Of a stretch of 64,000 nucleotides of DNA, positions 8,049 through 17,700 are shown one piece after another. This DNA comes from Actinomycetospora lutea (GTDB taxonomy: Bacteria > Actinomycetota > Actinomycetes > Mycobacteriales > Pseudonocardiaceae). The stretch's first letter is position 1, and the number at the start of each line of letters is the position of its first letter. Below the pieces are notes generated by a model. It did no database searches, was not told where the DNA came from, and saw only the letters and a list, made by a program, of their open reading frames with translations. A program made the position numbers and the translations under genes. The stretch lies in contig NZ_JAQZAL010000025.1 in assembly GCF_028737205.1 (NCBI RefSeq), positions 1-64,000 on the forward strand, given 5' to 3'.

Positions 8049-8225
8049 TCAGTTGGACTTGAAGGCGTCCTTGATCTTCTCGCCGGCCTGCTTGATGTCG
8101 CCCTTGGTCTGGTCGGCCTTGCCCTCGTGGCGCAGTTCCTCGTCGCCGTTGAGCGTGCCGGCGGTCTCCTTGACCTTGCCCTTGAGCTTGTCGGACTGGT
8201 TGTCGATCTTGTCGTCAGCGGCCAT
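8049..8225 (-). CDS. CsbD family stress-response protein
   Basis: A 58-residue highly charged protein rich in Lys, Asp and Gly. The CsbD pattern is clear: DKLKGKVKETAGTLNGDEEL, then the second half GKADQTKGDIKQAGEKIKD. CsbD proteins are small, largely disordered, general-stress proteins of unknown mechanism. It is monocistronic, convergent with the preceding gene across a terminator. The ATG at 8225 is the only sensible start. Confidence 0.9.
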   Translation of the reverse strand: MAADDKIDNQSDKLKGKVKETAGTLNGDEELRHEGKADQTKGDIKQAGEKIKDAFKSN

Positions 8226-8255
8226 GGACGGCGGCTACCCGATCAGGGGTGCGCC

Positions 8256-9188
8256 TCAACCCCCGGCCGGGACGAGCAGCACCCAGACCGGTCCGGGCGC
8301 GAACGCCACCGGCCGACGGTCCGGTCCGAGGACGGCGGTCGGGTCGGTCGGCGTCGGGCGCGACCAGCGGGCGGGGTAGGCGCGGCCGTCGCGCAGCACC
8401 TCGGCCTCGCCCTCGCCGGTGGTGACCGCGTACGGCGAGACCGCCCCGGCGGCGTCGCGGATCGCCGACGGGCGGGTCGTCACGCGCTGGATCAGGACCG
8501 TGGCCACACCGATCGGCTCGCCGCCGGTCGCGGGGACCGCCGGGTCGCCGCCGCCGGGCTCGACGAGCCACCGGCCACGCACGGCGTTCCACGTCAGCCC
8601 CAGCTCCGCGGTCCCGAACACGACGTCGCGGTGCCGCACGACCTCGCCGCCGGACGGGGTGGCGCCGAACCGGAAGCCGATGTCGCGCGGCGGCGACGCC
8701 CCGCCGGCGGCGGCGAGCAGGGCGGCGGGGTCGGCGTAGAGGTTGACCGGCGCGCGCCGGGCGGCGTCGCGGCGGAAGGCGGAGCCGGCGGTCTGCGGGG
8801 TCAGCGGCACGAGCGAGGCGCCGGCCAGCGTGCCCGCGAGCTCCGGTGCCGAGCCGGAGAACGCGAGCCCGGGGCGCCCGTAGGCGCCGAGCACCGTCAC
8901 GTCGGACTCGCGCGCGCTGCGCACCGGGCCGACCGAGGCCGGCAGGCGCGAGGAGAAGACGGCGAGCAGCCGGGTCGTGCCGCCCTCGACGGGTTCGACG
9001 TAGACGACGTCCGCGTCCTCCACGCCGGTCCAGGGGCGGCCGGCGGGCGAGTTGTCGACCTTGACCGCCAGCGCCGGGGCGTCGGCGGGGGCGGGCGTGC
9101 CGGTCAGCGGCGAGGCCCGGGTGTCGGACCCGGCGCACCCGCTGACCAGCAGCGCGGCGGCGAGGAGGACGAGCAGGCCTCGCGGCAC
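8256..9188 (-). CDS. DUF3048 domain lipoprotein (YerB-like)
   Basis: A 310-residue lipoprotein with lipobox VSGC near residue 18. The DUF3048 pattern is recognisable: AVKVDNSPAGRPWTGVEDADVVYVEPVEGG, split here as a vowel-like beta segment followed by RLLAVFSS and VGPVRSARESD, then a C-terminal domain with RPVAFAPGPVWVLLVP. The family is found outside the membrane in Gram-positives; its biochemical role is unknown. The gene is divergent from the DUF1707 gene, 55 bases apart. Confidence 0.85.
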   Translation of the reverse strand: MPRGLLVLLAAALLVSGCAGSDTRASPLTGTPAPADAPALAVKVDNSPAGRPWTGVEDADVVYVEPVEGGTTRLLAVFSSRLPASVGPVRSARESDVTVLGAYGRPGLAFSGSAPELAGTLAGASLVPLTPQTAGSAFRRDAARRAPVNLYADPAALLAAAGGASPPRDIGFRFGATPSGGEVVRHRDVVFGTAELGLTWNAVRGRWLVEPGGGDPAVPATGGEPIGVATVLIQRVTTRPSAIRDAAGAVSPYAVTTGEGEAEVLRDGRAYPARWSRPTPTDPTAVLGPDRRPVAFAPGPVWVLLVPAGG

Positions 9189-9231
9189 CGGTTACCTCGC
9201 TCTCTCGTCCGTCCCGACCCCGGCGGCGCCC

Positions 9232-9237
9232 TATCCT
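9232..9237 (+). promoter_or_regulatory. Candidate -10 box TATCCT for a leaderless transcript
   Basis: TATCCT ends exactly 7 bases before GTG 9244, so transcription would start at the first base of the start codon. No Shine-Dalgarno sequence precedes the GTG. No consensus -35 is visible. Confidence 0.4.
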
Positions 9238-9243
9238 TACCGT

Positions 9244-9894
9244 GTGACGTCCGTGAACCCGGAGCCCGGTGATCCCGCGGCCCTGCGTGTCTCGGACGTG
9301 GAGCGCGAGCAGGTGCAGCAGTTCCTCGCGCGGGCGATGGTGGCCGGGCAGATCACCGCCGGCGAGTACAGCGAGCGGTCCGCCGCGGCCCTCGCCGCCC
9401 GGTTCCGGCGCGACCTCGAGGGCCTGCTCGACGACCTGCCCGGCGCGGAGCTGCACGTCTCCCGGTCGGTCGACGTCCTCGACCTCCGGGCCGGCGTCGG
9501 CGGCGCGATCAGCCGCCGCGGCTACTGGCGGGTGCCGCCGCTCGTGCGCGTCCACAGCTGGGTGGGCGGGGTGACCCTCGACTTCAGCGGGGCGGAGTTC
9601 ACGACGCCGGTGGTCGCCGTGGAGCTCGCGACCGGGATGTGCTCGCCGGTCCTGGTGCTGCCCGAGCACGCCACGGCGGACGTCGACGACCTGCGGATCT
9701 CGGCCGGGAAGGTCCGCGACGACATCCGGCACCGGCGCGAGCGCGGCGTCCCGCACCTCGTGGTGCGCGGCCGCCACAGCCTGGGGGACGTGGTCCTGCG
9801 CCACCCGCGCAAGCCGCGGTGGCGCCCGGGACGCAGGAAGACCACCGTGACGCGTGAGGGTGACGGCGCGCCGGGTCGACGCAACGGGGACTGA
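9244..9894 (+). CDS. DUF1707 (SHOCT-like) domain protein
   Basis: A 216-residue protein. The N-terminal DUF1707 domain is clear (LRVSDVEREQVQQFLARAM, then GQITAGEYSERSAAALAAR and a DLEGLLDDLP end). The C-terminal half is a beta-rich region (VLDLRAGVGGAISRRGYWR, VRVHSWVGGVTLDFSGAEF) like the cell-wall-antibiotic-response type domains often attached to DUF1707, ending in a very basic tail. No membrane helix, unlike many relatives. The start at GTG 9244 is placed by a leaderless -10 box. The kinase gene follows 57 bases later. Confidence 0.85.
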   Translation: MTSVNPEPGDPAALRVSDVEREQVQQFLARAMVAGQITAGEYSERSAAALAARFRRDLEGLLDDLPGAELHVSRSVDVLDLRAGVGGAISRRGYWRVPPLVRVHSWVGGVTLDFSGAEFTTPVVAVELATGMCSPVLVLPEHATADVDDLRISAGKVRDDIRHRRERGVPHLVVRGRHSLGDVVLRHPRKPRWRPGRRKTTVTREGDGAPGRRNGD

Positions 9895-9951
9895 TCGGGG
9901 ACCCCGGTACGGTCACGACAGACGCGGGATCCGGCGGGAGGAGGCGGACAG

Positions 9952-11760
9952 GTGGGGCTGGCGGAGCTGGGCCCGGGCATGCCCGTCCTCGTGGTGCTCG
10001 TCGCGGGCGTCCTGACGGCCCTCGTCATGGGGCCGCTGCACCGTCGTGCCACCCACCAGCGCCGGGCGGCGATGCTCGTCGACCGGGTCGTCACCGACCG
10101 CGTCGCGCGCCTCACCGGTGCCGAGCGCCGGCGCGCCCGCCGGCACCTCCACCGCGCCGCCGACCTGCCGGTGCCCCGCGCGATCGGGCTGACGGTGCTC
10201 ACGGCGACCGTGACCGCGGCGGTCGGCGCGCTCACCGTCTCGCTGGTCGCCGACGAGCTCGGCCAGGACCGCCGCCTCGCGGTCCGCGGGCTCATCGCGC
10301 AGCTGGAGGACCTGGGGCTGCCGGCCCCGACCGGCTCCGGTCCCACGATCACCGTCGTCGGCCTGGTGCTGCTCGCGGCGCTGTGCCTCGGGGTCGCCGG
10401 GCTCTGGGTCGGCGGCCTGGACGTCGAGCGCCGCCGGGCGATGCCGGTGACGCGCCCGTGGCCGACGAGCCGCGGCAAGGCCGTCCTGGCGCTCGGCCTG
10501 CTGCTGGGCCTCGCGCTCGTCCTCGCAGGCGGCTCGCTCGCGGTCCCGGGCGTGGGCCTGGGCGCGGCGGTGTTCCTCCTCGCGCACGGCGTCGTCACCC
10601 GCATCGCCCGCCCGCGCGCGTGCCGCGAGGCGCCCGTGGTGCCCGAGGCACTGCGGGCCGCGCGCCTGCCCGCGGTCAAGGAGCGCCGTCTGCTGCGCGC
10701 GCGCCGCGCGAAGGAGCAGCCCGATCCCGCGCTCCCGGCGGCGCCCCCCTCGGCCCCCGCGGCCGTACCCGCGGCGCCCGCCCCGCGTCGCGGGCTCTCG
10801 GTGCCGTCGCGGTCGGCCCCGCCCCCGCCGCCGGCGGTCGGGCCGTCGACGCGCCTGGTCGACATGGCCGCGCCCGAGCAGCCGCTGACCCCGCACGACC
10901 CGCGCTCGGTCGGCGAGTACACGCTCACCGGCCGGCTGGGCTCCGGCGGCATGGGCACCGTCTACCTGGGGCACCGGGCCGGCACCCACGGCGTGGTCGC
11001 CATCAAGGTGCTCGCGCCGCACCTGCTCGACGACGTCGACGCCCGCACGCGCTTCCTGCGCGAGGGCCAGACGCTGCAGAAGGTCACCGGCGACTACACG
11101 GCGCGGATCTACAGCGTCGGCTTCGACGGCTCGATGCCCTACATCGTCATGGAGCGCCTCGACGGCCCGTCGCTGCACGCCTTCGTCGCCGCCTCCGGCG
11201 CGGTCACCGACGGCGACATGCTCACGCGCACGGCGATCGCGCTGGCCCGGGCGCTCGCGGCACTGCACGCCGACGGGATCACCCACCGCGACCTCAAGCC
11301 CGGCAACGTGCTGCTGACCTCGGCCGGCCCCAAGGTCGTCGACTTCGGCATCGCCCGCGTCGTCGGGCAGACCCACCACACGCCGGCCGGGAACATGGTC
11401 GGCACGCCCGGCTACATGGCGCCCGAGCAGGTCACCGGCAACGGCGCCGGCCCCGCCACCGACGTCTGGGCCTGGGCGTGCTGCGTCGTCTTCGCCGCGC
11501 GCGGCGACCACCTCTTCGACGGGGACAACATCCTGGACATCGCCCGCCGGATCCTCGACGGTCCCGGCCCCGAGGCCTTCGCCGCCGTGCACCGGCTCTC
11601 GCCCCGCCTGGTGCCCGTGCTGCGCCGCGCGACGGCCCAGGAGGTCGGCGACCGCCCGCGCGACGGGGCCGCCCTGCTGCGCCTGCTCGACCGCAGCGGC
11701 GCCACCGCCGTCGCCAGCCCCACCGGGTGGGACCGCCTGGTCGGCGGGGGTGTCCGGTGA
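9952..11760 (+). CDS. Membrane Ser/Thr protein kinase with C-terminal catalytic domain
   Basis: A 602-residue protein with reversed architecture compared with most actinobacterial PknB-type kinases. About four or five membrane helices (roughly 9-29, 77-99, 132-153, 172-210) precede a Pro/Ala-rich linker, and the Hanks-type kinase domain lies at about 320-590. Kinase motifs are complete: glycine loop GSGGMGTVY, ATP lysine K352 (VAIK), catalytic D447 (HRDLKPGN), DFGIA, GTPGYMAPEQ. There is no extracellular PASTA or sensor domain, so the membrane part may itself sense a signal. GGGAGGAGG precedes GTG 9952. The next gene overlaps by 4 bases and may encode a partner or substrate. Confidence 0.92.
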   Translation: MGLAELGPGMPVLVVLVAGVLTALVMGPLHRRATHQRRAAMLVDRVVTDRVARLTGAERRRARRHLHRAADLPVPRAIGLTVLTATVTAAVGALTVSLVADELGQDRRLAVRGLIAQLEDLGLPAPTGSGPTITVVGLVLLAALCLGVAGLWVGGLDVERRRAMPVTRPWPTSRGKAVLALGLLLGLALVLAGGSLAVPGVGLGAAVFLLAHGVVTRIARPRACREAPVVPEALRAARLPAVKERRLLRARRAKEQPDPALPAAPPSAPAAVPAAPAPRRGLSVPSRSAPPPPPAVGPSTRLVDMAAPEQPLTPHDPRSVGEYTLTGRLGSGGMGTVYLGHRAGTHGVVAIKVLAPHLLDDVDARTRFLREGQTLQKVTGDYTARIYSVGFDGSMPYIVMERLDGPSLHAFVAASGAVTDGDMLTRTAIALARALAALHADGITHRDLKPGNVLLTSAGPKVVDFGIARVVGQTHHTPAGNMVGTPGYMAPEQVTGNGAGPATDVWAWACCVVFAARGDHLFDGDNILDIARRILDGPGPEAFAAVHRLSPRLVPVLRRATAQEVGDRPRDGAALLRLLDRSGATAVASPTGWDRLVGGGVR

Positions 11761-12272
11761 CCGAGCGCGGCGAACCGGCACGCCACCGGCGCGCTGCTAC
11801 GGTGCGATCGCTCCGCCCGGCGGTCCGCCCGGGCCGACCCGGCAACGGCTCGTCGAGCCCTCGTGAGGACGGTGACTGGTCGGTGGCGTCGTGGGACGAC
11901 CTCGTGCTCTGGGTGCGGGTGCGCTACGAGGTGATGGCGCAGGACCAGCACAGCCTGACGTTCCGGCTCCCCACGTCGGAGGACCGCACGCAACTGGTCT
12001 ACGTGCACCACAAGGGCGTCGTCGACGGGCACGACTGGCTGCAGATCGAGTCGCCGATCGGCCGCCTCGACGAGATCGACGCGCGCCGGCTGCTCGAGCT
12101 CGCCGAGGACGCCGTGGTCGGCGGCGCGGCGGCGGTGGGCGGTGTCGCGGTGTTCCGCCACGCCACGCCGCTCGAGGACCTGTCGTTCGCCGAGTTCGAC
12201 GGCCCGTTCCGTCTGGTCACGCGCATCGCCGACCAGCTCGAGCACGCCCTCACCGGCACCGACCGCTACTAG
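11757..12272 (+). CDS. Hypothetical protein coupled to the kinase gene
   Basis: A 171-residue protein whose GTG overlaps the kinase stop (GTGA). The first 40 residues are basic and poorly ordered. The conserved-looking part starts near SVASWDDLVLWVRVRYEV and continues as an alpha/beta domain (LTFRLPTSEDRTQLVYVHH, then EDLSFAEFDGPFRLVTRIADQL). It recalls YbjN/type III chaperone-like folds, but this is only an impression. An alternative start is GTG 11883. Coupling suggests a role with the kinase. Confidence 0.7.
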   Translation: MTERGEPARHRRAATVRSLRPAVRPGRPGNGSSSPREDGDWSVASWDDLVLWVRVRYEVMAQDQHSLTFRLPTSEDRTQLVYVHHKGVVDGHDWLQIESPIGRLDEIDARRLLELAEDAVVGGAAAVGGVAVFRHATPLEDLSFAEFDGPFRLVTRIADQLEHALTGTDRY

Positions 12273-12282
12273 GGTCACCGGG

Positions 12283-13293
12283 GTGGACGTCGTCGAGTTC
12301 CGCCCCGAGCCGTCGCAGTACGCCTACACGTTCGGTGGCGTCGCCCCGATCCGGGAGGTCGAGCCCGGCAGCGTGCTGCGCCTGTGGTGCGACGATGCCT
12401 TCGGCGGCACGCTGCGATCCACGTCCGACCTGGCCAGCGCGAACCTGCGGATGGGCTTTCTCAACCCGCAGACCGGCCCGTTCGCGGTCCGCGGTGCCGA
12501 GCCGGGCGACACGCTCGTGCTGCACCTCGTCGACCTCACCCCGGCGCGCGACTGGGGCGCCTCGACGCTCGTGCCGTTCTTCGGCGGGCTCACCGGCACC
12601 GACCGCACGGCGCTGCTCAACGAGCCGCTCGAGGAACGCACCTGGATCTACGAGCTCGACCGCGCCCGGCGCACGGTCACGTTCACCGCGAGCCGCGCCG
12701 ACCTCTCGATCGACCTGCCGCTCGCGCCGATGCTCGGCACCGTCGGCGTCGCGCCCGCGGTGGGCGAGGTGCGCTCGTCGCTCACCCCGGACGCCTTCGG
12801 CGGCAACATGGACACCCCGGAGATGCGCGCCGGCGCGACCTGCTACCTGCCGGTCAACGAGCCGGGAGCGATCTTCTCGGTCGGTGACGGGCACTACCGC
12901 CAGGGCGAGGGCGAGTCGTGCGGCATCGCGGTCGAGGGCGCCATGGACGTCACGCTGATCGTCGACCTGGTCAAGGCCTCGCAGGCGAGCGCGCCGCTGT
13001 GGCCGCGGCTCGAGAACGACGACGAGATCCTCGTGGTCGGCTCGTCGCGCCCGCTCGAGGACGCCTGGCGGATCAGCCAGGTCGAGATGATCACCTGGCT
13101 CGGCGGTCTGCTCGGCCTCGACCGCCTCGACGCCTACCAGCTGCTCACCCAGGTCTCGCTGGCCCCGCTGGCCAACGTCGTCGACACGAACTACAGCGCG
13201 GTGACGAAGGTGTCGAAGGCGCTGGTGCCCGGACTCCGGCCCCTCGACGGGCTGCACGCGGACCTGCGTGAGCGCGCACGGTCCCTGACCTGA
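12283..13293 (+). CDS. Acetamidase/formamidase family protein
   Basis: A 336-residue enzyme of the FmdA/AmdA family, which hydrolyses short amides to ammonia and the acid, probably in the cytoplasm. Family landmarks include the N-terminal beta-sandwich with VEPGSVLRLWCDDAFGG, the metal-site region AFGGNMDTPEMRAGATCYLPVN, and the GAIFSVGDGHYRQGEGE segment. Length is normal. The start is GTG 12283 with little Shine-Dalgarno support. An SDR gene follows 13 bases downstream with the same orientation, so they may act on related small molecules. Confidence 0.88.
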   Translation: MDVVEFRPEPSQYAYTFGGVAPIREVEPGSVLRLWCDDAFGGTLRSTSDLASANLRMGFLNPQTGPFAVRGAEPGDTLVLHLVDLTPARDWGASTLVPFFGGLTGTDRTALLNEPLEERTWIYELDRARRTVTFTASRADLSIDLPLAPMLGTVGVAPAVGEVRSSLTPDAFGGNMDTPEMRAGATCYLPVNEPGAIFSVGDGHYRQGEGESCGIAVEGAMDVTLIVDLVKASQASAPLWPRLENDDEILVVGSSRPLEDAWRISQVEMITWLGGLLGLDRLDAYQLLTQVSLAPLANVVDTNYSAVTKVSKALVPGLRPLDGLHADLRERARSLT

Positions 13294-13306
13294 CAGGAGC
13301 CCCACC

Positions 13307-14065
13307 ATGGACCTCCAGCTCGCGGGGCGCACCGCGCTCGTCACCGGCGGCAGCCGCGGCATCGGGCGGGCGATCGTCGAGGGGCTGGCGGCCGAGGGCG
13401 CCACGGTCGCCTTCTGCGCCCGCACCGCCGACGCCGTGCGCACCGCCGAGGAGGAGATGCGCGGCGCCGGGTGGGACGTGCACGGCACCGCGGTGGACGT
13501 CGCCGACGGCGACGCCCTCGCCACCTGGGTGCGGGCGTGCGCGACGGCCCACGGCGGCATCGACGCAGTGGTCGCGAACGTCTCGGCGCTGGCGATCCCG
13601 TCGTCCGAGGAGAACTGGGCCGCGAGCTTCACCACCGACATGCTCGGCACCGTGCGCCTCGTCGAGGCGGCGCTGCCATCGCTCGAGGCCAGCGATGCCG
13701 GCGCGATCGTGACGATCTCGAGCGTTTCCGGCCGGGAGATCGACTTCGCGGCAGGCCCGTACGGGACCTTCAAGGGCGCGATCGTCCACTACACCCAGGG
13801 CCTGGCCCACCAGCTCGCCGGCCGGGTGCGCGCCAACACCGTGTCCCCGGGCAACGTCTACTTCGCGGGCGGGGTGTGGGAGTCGATCGAGGAGAACAAC
13901 CCGGACCTCTACCAGCACGCCCTCGGTCTCAACCCGACCGGGCGCATGGCCCGGCCGGAGGAGATCGCCCGGGCCGTGGTGTTCCTGGCCAGCCCGGCGG
14001 CGACGTTCATCAGCGGCACCAACCTGCTGGTCGACGGCGCGCTGACCCGCGGCGTGCAGCTGTAG
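13307..14065 (+). CDS. SDR family oxidoreductase
   Basis: A 252-residue classical short-chain dehydrogenase. The cofactor motif TGGSRGIGRA lies at residues 14-23, and a Ser (ISSVSG) and the YxxxK pair (YGTFK) form the active site. The usual NNAG is replaced by VANVSALA. The C-terminal GTNLLVDGALTRG is typical. An NAD(P)-dependent alcohol/ketone substrate is expected but not identifiable. It follows the acetamidase gene closely. Confidence 0.9.
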   Translation: MDLQLAGRTALVTGGSRGIGRAIVEGLAAEGATVAFCARTADAVRTAEEEMRGAGWDVHGTAVDVADGDALATWVRACATAHGGIDAVVANVSALAIPSSEENWAASFTTDMLGTVRLVEAALPSLEASDAGAIVTISSVSGREIDFAAGPYGTFKGAIVHYTQGLAHQLAGRVRANTVSPGNVYFAGGVWESIEENNPDLYQHALGLNPTGRMARPEEIARAVVFLASPAATFISGTNLLVDGALTRGVQL

Positions 14066-14072
14066 GTGAGCC

Positions 14073-14402
14073 TCAGCGCGATACCGGGGCCGCCGCGAGC
14101 AGGGCGGCCAGCGACCGGACGCGCTCCGCGGCGACGTGCACGAGCCGGGCGACGGCCCGGACGCACGTGCGCACGATGCCGGGGGGCGGCGTGTCGCACA
14201 CGGCCGCGTCGGTGCGGCGCCGGGGCGCCGGGACGAGCGCGGCGGAGGGAGCCGGCGCGTCCATCCGCTCGAGGGCGGGCGCGACACGCGGGAACGGGAC
14301 CGTCGGGCCCCACGGATCCCCGCCCGCCCCGCCGCCCGCGCGGATGTCCGCCCGGCCGCCGTCGCGCGGCGCGGGCACCCAGGGGTCCTGAGGGGCGTCC
14401 AT
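14073..14402 (-). CDS. Hypothetical protein
   Basis: A 109-residue Pro/Ala/Arg-rich protein with a helical C-terminal half (VRTCVRAVARLVHVAAERV). No recognised domain. AGAGGA sits about 9 bases before the ATG at 14402 and supports translation. It converges with the SDR gene, 7 bases apart. Confidence 0.5.
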   Translation of the reverse strand: MDAPQDPWVPAPRDGGRADIRAGGGAGGDPWGPTVPFPRVAPALERMDAPAPSAALVPAPRRRTDAAVCDTPPPGIVRTCVRAVARLVHVAAERVRSLAALLAAAPVSR

Positions 14403-14700
14403 GCCCGTGTGTCCTCTCGCCGGGGCGCGTCGTCGCCCCCGTCATCGGTCGGGACGGCGCCCCCGTTAGCGGTCGGTGACGGCGATCGCCACTGAGCGCA
14501 CCGGGCCGGGACCAGTGGGGACCGCACCACGACGGAGTGACACCGGACCACCACTCACCGCATCGGACTGTCCGGTCATGGACGGTGCCCCTCCGGACCG
14601 CGACCCGGGCGTCGCGGGCGCGTTGCCTTCGTGCGGGTCCGAACGTGCTCCGTCGGGCTCGACGATCGCCGTCGACACCTCGGCGCGGTCGTGACCACAG
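14403..14700. other. Intergenic region upstream of the penicillin-binding protein
   Basis: About 300 bases with no supported gene. It contains the tandem repeat and probably the promoters for both divergent genes. Short frames on both strands here are compositionally shadow-like. Confidence 0.35.
14434..14482. repeat. Two-copy imperfect tandem repeat of about 24 bases
   Basis: The units at 14434-14457 and 14458-14482 share CGCCCCCGT, CGGTCGG and GACGG blocks with small differences. It lies between the hypothetical minus-strand gene and the penicillin-binding protein gene. No function is evident. Confidence 0.5.
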
Positions 14701-17700
14701 GTGACTACGAGCGACACGGGAGGTGGTTGCTCGGTGGCGGGCACGCATGCTCGCTCGTCGGGACGGCGTCGCGCTGTCGATGTCGACCCCGCCGACGACG
14801 CCCGGGGCGCCCACGGCGGCGAGGACCGTGACCGGTCCGACGGGCGGCACCTCGACAGCGACTACGGCGACGTGAGCGCGCGCATCCGGTCGACGCCCGC
14901 GCCCGCGTCGCCCCCGGTCGGCTTCCCGTCGGCGTTCTCCACCGGGTCCTTCCGCTCCGCGACCAGCACGAACGGTGGTGGGTCGCGGGCCTCGGCCGCC
15001 GCGGGCACGGCCACCGCCGCGCGCCCCGCGGCCCGCCGCAACGACCGCCCGGACATGAAGCCCGAGAGCGCCCGCCCGGGCCCGGCCGCGCCGCCCGCCG
15101 GCGCCGGCCCGACGGGACCGGGCCGCCCGGGCGGCCGCCCCGCCACGCGCCCGAACGGCGCGCCGCACGGGGTCCCGCAGGGTGCTCCGCGGAACGCCGC
15201 CCCCGCCGCGGCGCCGGCCGGGCCGGTCGCCCCGCCCGTCCCGCCGCCGGGCGGCTCCCCGCCTCCGGGTGCGCCCGCGCGTCCCGCCGCGCCCCGCCCC
15301 CCGGCCGCTCCCGCCGCGCGCCCGACCCCGCCGCCCGCGGGGCCACCCGGCCGTCCCGCGCCGCCGCCCGCCGGCCCGGCCGGTCGCCCCACGCCGCCGC
15401 CCGCGGGTCCGGCCGGCCCGCGCGGGGCCGCGCCCGCCGCGCCCGCCCCGGCCCCGCCCCGCGGCGCCCCCGCCGGTCCGCCGCGGGGGACCGCTCCGGC
15501 CCCGGGTGCGCCGGGCGCCCCGGCGCCCGCCGGTCCTCCCGGTCGCCCGCCCGGCCGCCCGCCCGCGACCCCGGCGCCGATCCCGGCCCCGACACCGGCA
15601 CCGACCACGACGTCCACGACGTCCACGACGTCCGCCACCGCCGCCGCGCTCCCGGCCGCCCGCCCGGACGGCGACGCCGAGAGCCCCGCGCGCCGCCGCC
15701 CCACCGGCACCGCGCAGATGCCCGCCGTCGACGCACCGTCGCCGCGGGCCCACAGCTCCGGCCCGCTGCCGAAGCGCGCCGACGACCCCGACGACGTCGA
15801 CGATGTCGCGGACGCGCCACACGACGACCGCGACGACGACCGGGACGACGACCGCGACGACGACGGCGCGGGCGCCACGCGCGCCACCCGGACCGGTGCG
15901 GCGCGCACGACGACGCGCCGGGCCGCGCCGGCCACGACCCGCGCGCGCACCGCCGGCGGCCGCTCCCGCACCACGACCACCCGCACCACGACCACCCGCA
16001 CCACGAGCACCCGCACCACCGCCCACCGCTCGCCGGGGCGCCCGCCGGAGACCGCCGACGCCTCCCGCGTCCCGCGCGGGCGCGTCGCCGCCGCGATCGC
16101 GGCGGTGCTGAGCGTGGTGGCCGCGCGCGTCGTGCGCCTGCCCCACGGCGACACGGTGGTCGCGTTCGGCCGCCGGGTGCGCGCGCGGGTCGTGCTCTAC
16201 CTCGACGGCCCGCACCCCGAGGTGCTGGCACCCGCCGCCCTGCGCTGGCGCCGCCTGCGCCGCACCGCCTACGCCGCCGTCGGCGCGATGGTCGCGGCGC
16301 CGGTGCTCGCGATGGTGGTCGGGTTGCTGTTCATCCCCGTGCCCAACGCCGACGACGCTGTGGAGAGCCAGCTCAACACGGTGTCGTTCTCCGACGGCAC
16401 GGTGCTCGCGCGCATAGCGCCCGGCGAGCAGGGCAACCGGCAGAAGGTCGGCCTCGAGCAGGTGCCGCCGCCGGTGCGGTTCGCGGTGCTCTCCGCCGAG
16501 GACCGCACCTTCTACTCCAACAGCGGCTTCGACGTCGTCGGCTTCGGCCGCGCCGTGTGGAAGAACCTCACCGGCGGCTCCGGCGGCGGTTCGACGATCA
16601 CGCAGCAGTACGTCAAGAACGCGATGGTGGGCGACGAGTACTCGCTGATGCGCAAGTACAAGGAGCTCATCATCTCCTTGAAGATCTCGCAGGAGCGCTC
16701 GAAGGACGAGATCCTCGCCGACTACCTCAACAGCATCTACTTCGGCCGCGGCGCCTACGGCATCCAGGCCGCGTCCCAGGCCTACTTCAACCGGCCCGTC
16801 GAGACGCTGACGCCGGCCGAGGGCGCGCTGCTCGCCGGCGTGATCCAGGCGCCGTCCAAGTGGGACCCCGCGCAGAACCCCGACGACGCGCTGCGCCGAT
16901 GGAACTACGTCATGGACGGGATGGTCGCCCAGAACTGGCTGGCCGCCCCGGAGCGGGCGGCCGCGCAGTTCCCGGCGACCGTGCCCCCGCGCCGCGTCAC
17001 CGGCGGCGTCCCCGACGACGACCGTGGCCACATCTACAGCGCCGTCCGCGACGAGCTGCGCAGCCTCGGGATCGACCAGGACGCGCTCGTCACCCAGGGC
17101 CTGCAGATCCGGACGACGATCCAGCCCGAGGCGCAGCGCGAGGCCGTCGACGCCGTCCGCCGGAACATGCGCGAACAGCCGCAGAACCTGCGCACCTCGG
17201 CGGTGTCGATCGACCCGCGCACCGGCGGCATCCTCGCCTACTACGGCGGCGACAACGGGGCGGGCCTGGACTACGCCCGCGTCGAGAAGCAGGCGGGTTC
17301 GACGTTCAAGCCGTTCGTGCTGCTGGCCGCGCTGCAGCAGGACCCGCCGATCGGCATCTCCACGGAGTTCGACGGGCGGGCGATCCCCGGGCGCACCGTG
17401 CGCAACGTCGACGGCGCCGACTGCGCGAACTGCAGCCTCAAGCGCGCGATGACGCTGTCGAACAACGTGGTGTTCACCGCGCTCGGCAACCGGGTCGGTC
17501 CGCAGGCGGTGGCCGCCGCCGCGCGGCAGGCCGGGATCACGCAGCCGATGGACGACCCGAACAGCGGCATCTCGCTGGGCAACCAGGAGACCACCGCGGT
17601 CGACCTCGCCTCGGCCTACGCGACCTTCTCGAACGAGGGCATGTACCACCGCCCGCACCTGGTGCAGCGCGTCACCACCGCCAGCGGCGAGGTCCTCTAC

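Noticed and set aside
14466-14744. A 92-codon minus-strand frame overlapping the penicillin-binding protein start
   Set aside because: No motif, no clear ribosome site and overlap with the divergent gene; composition is not convincing.
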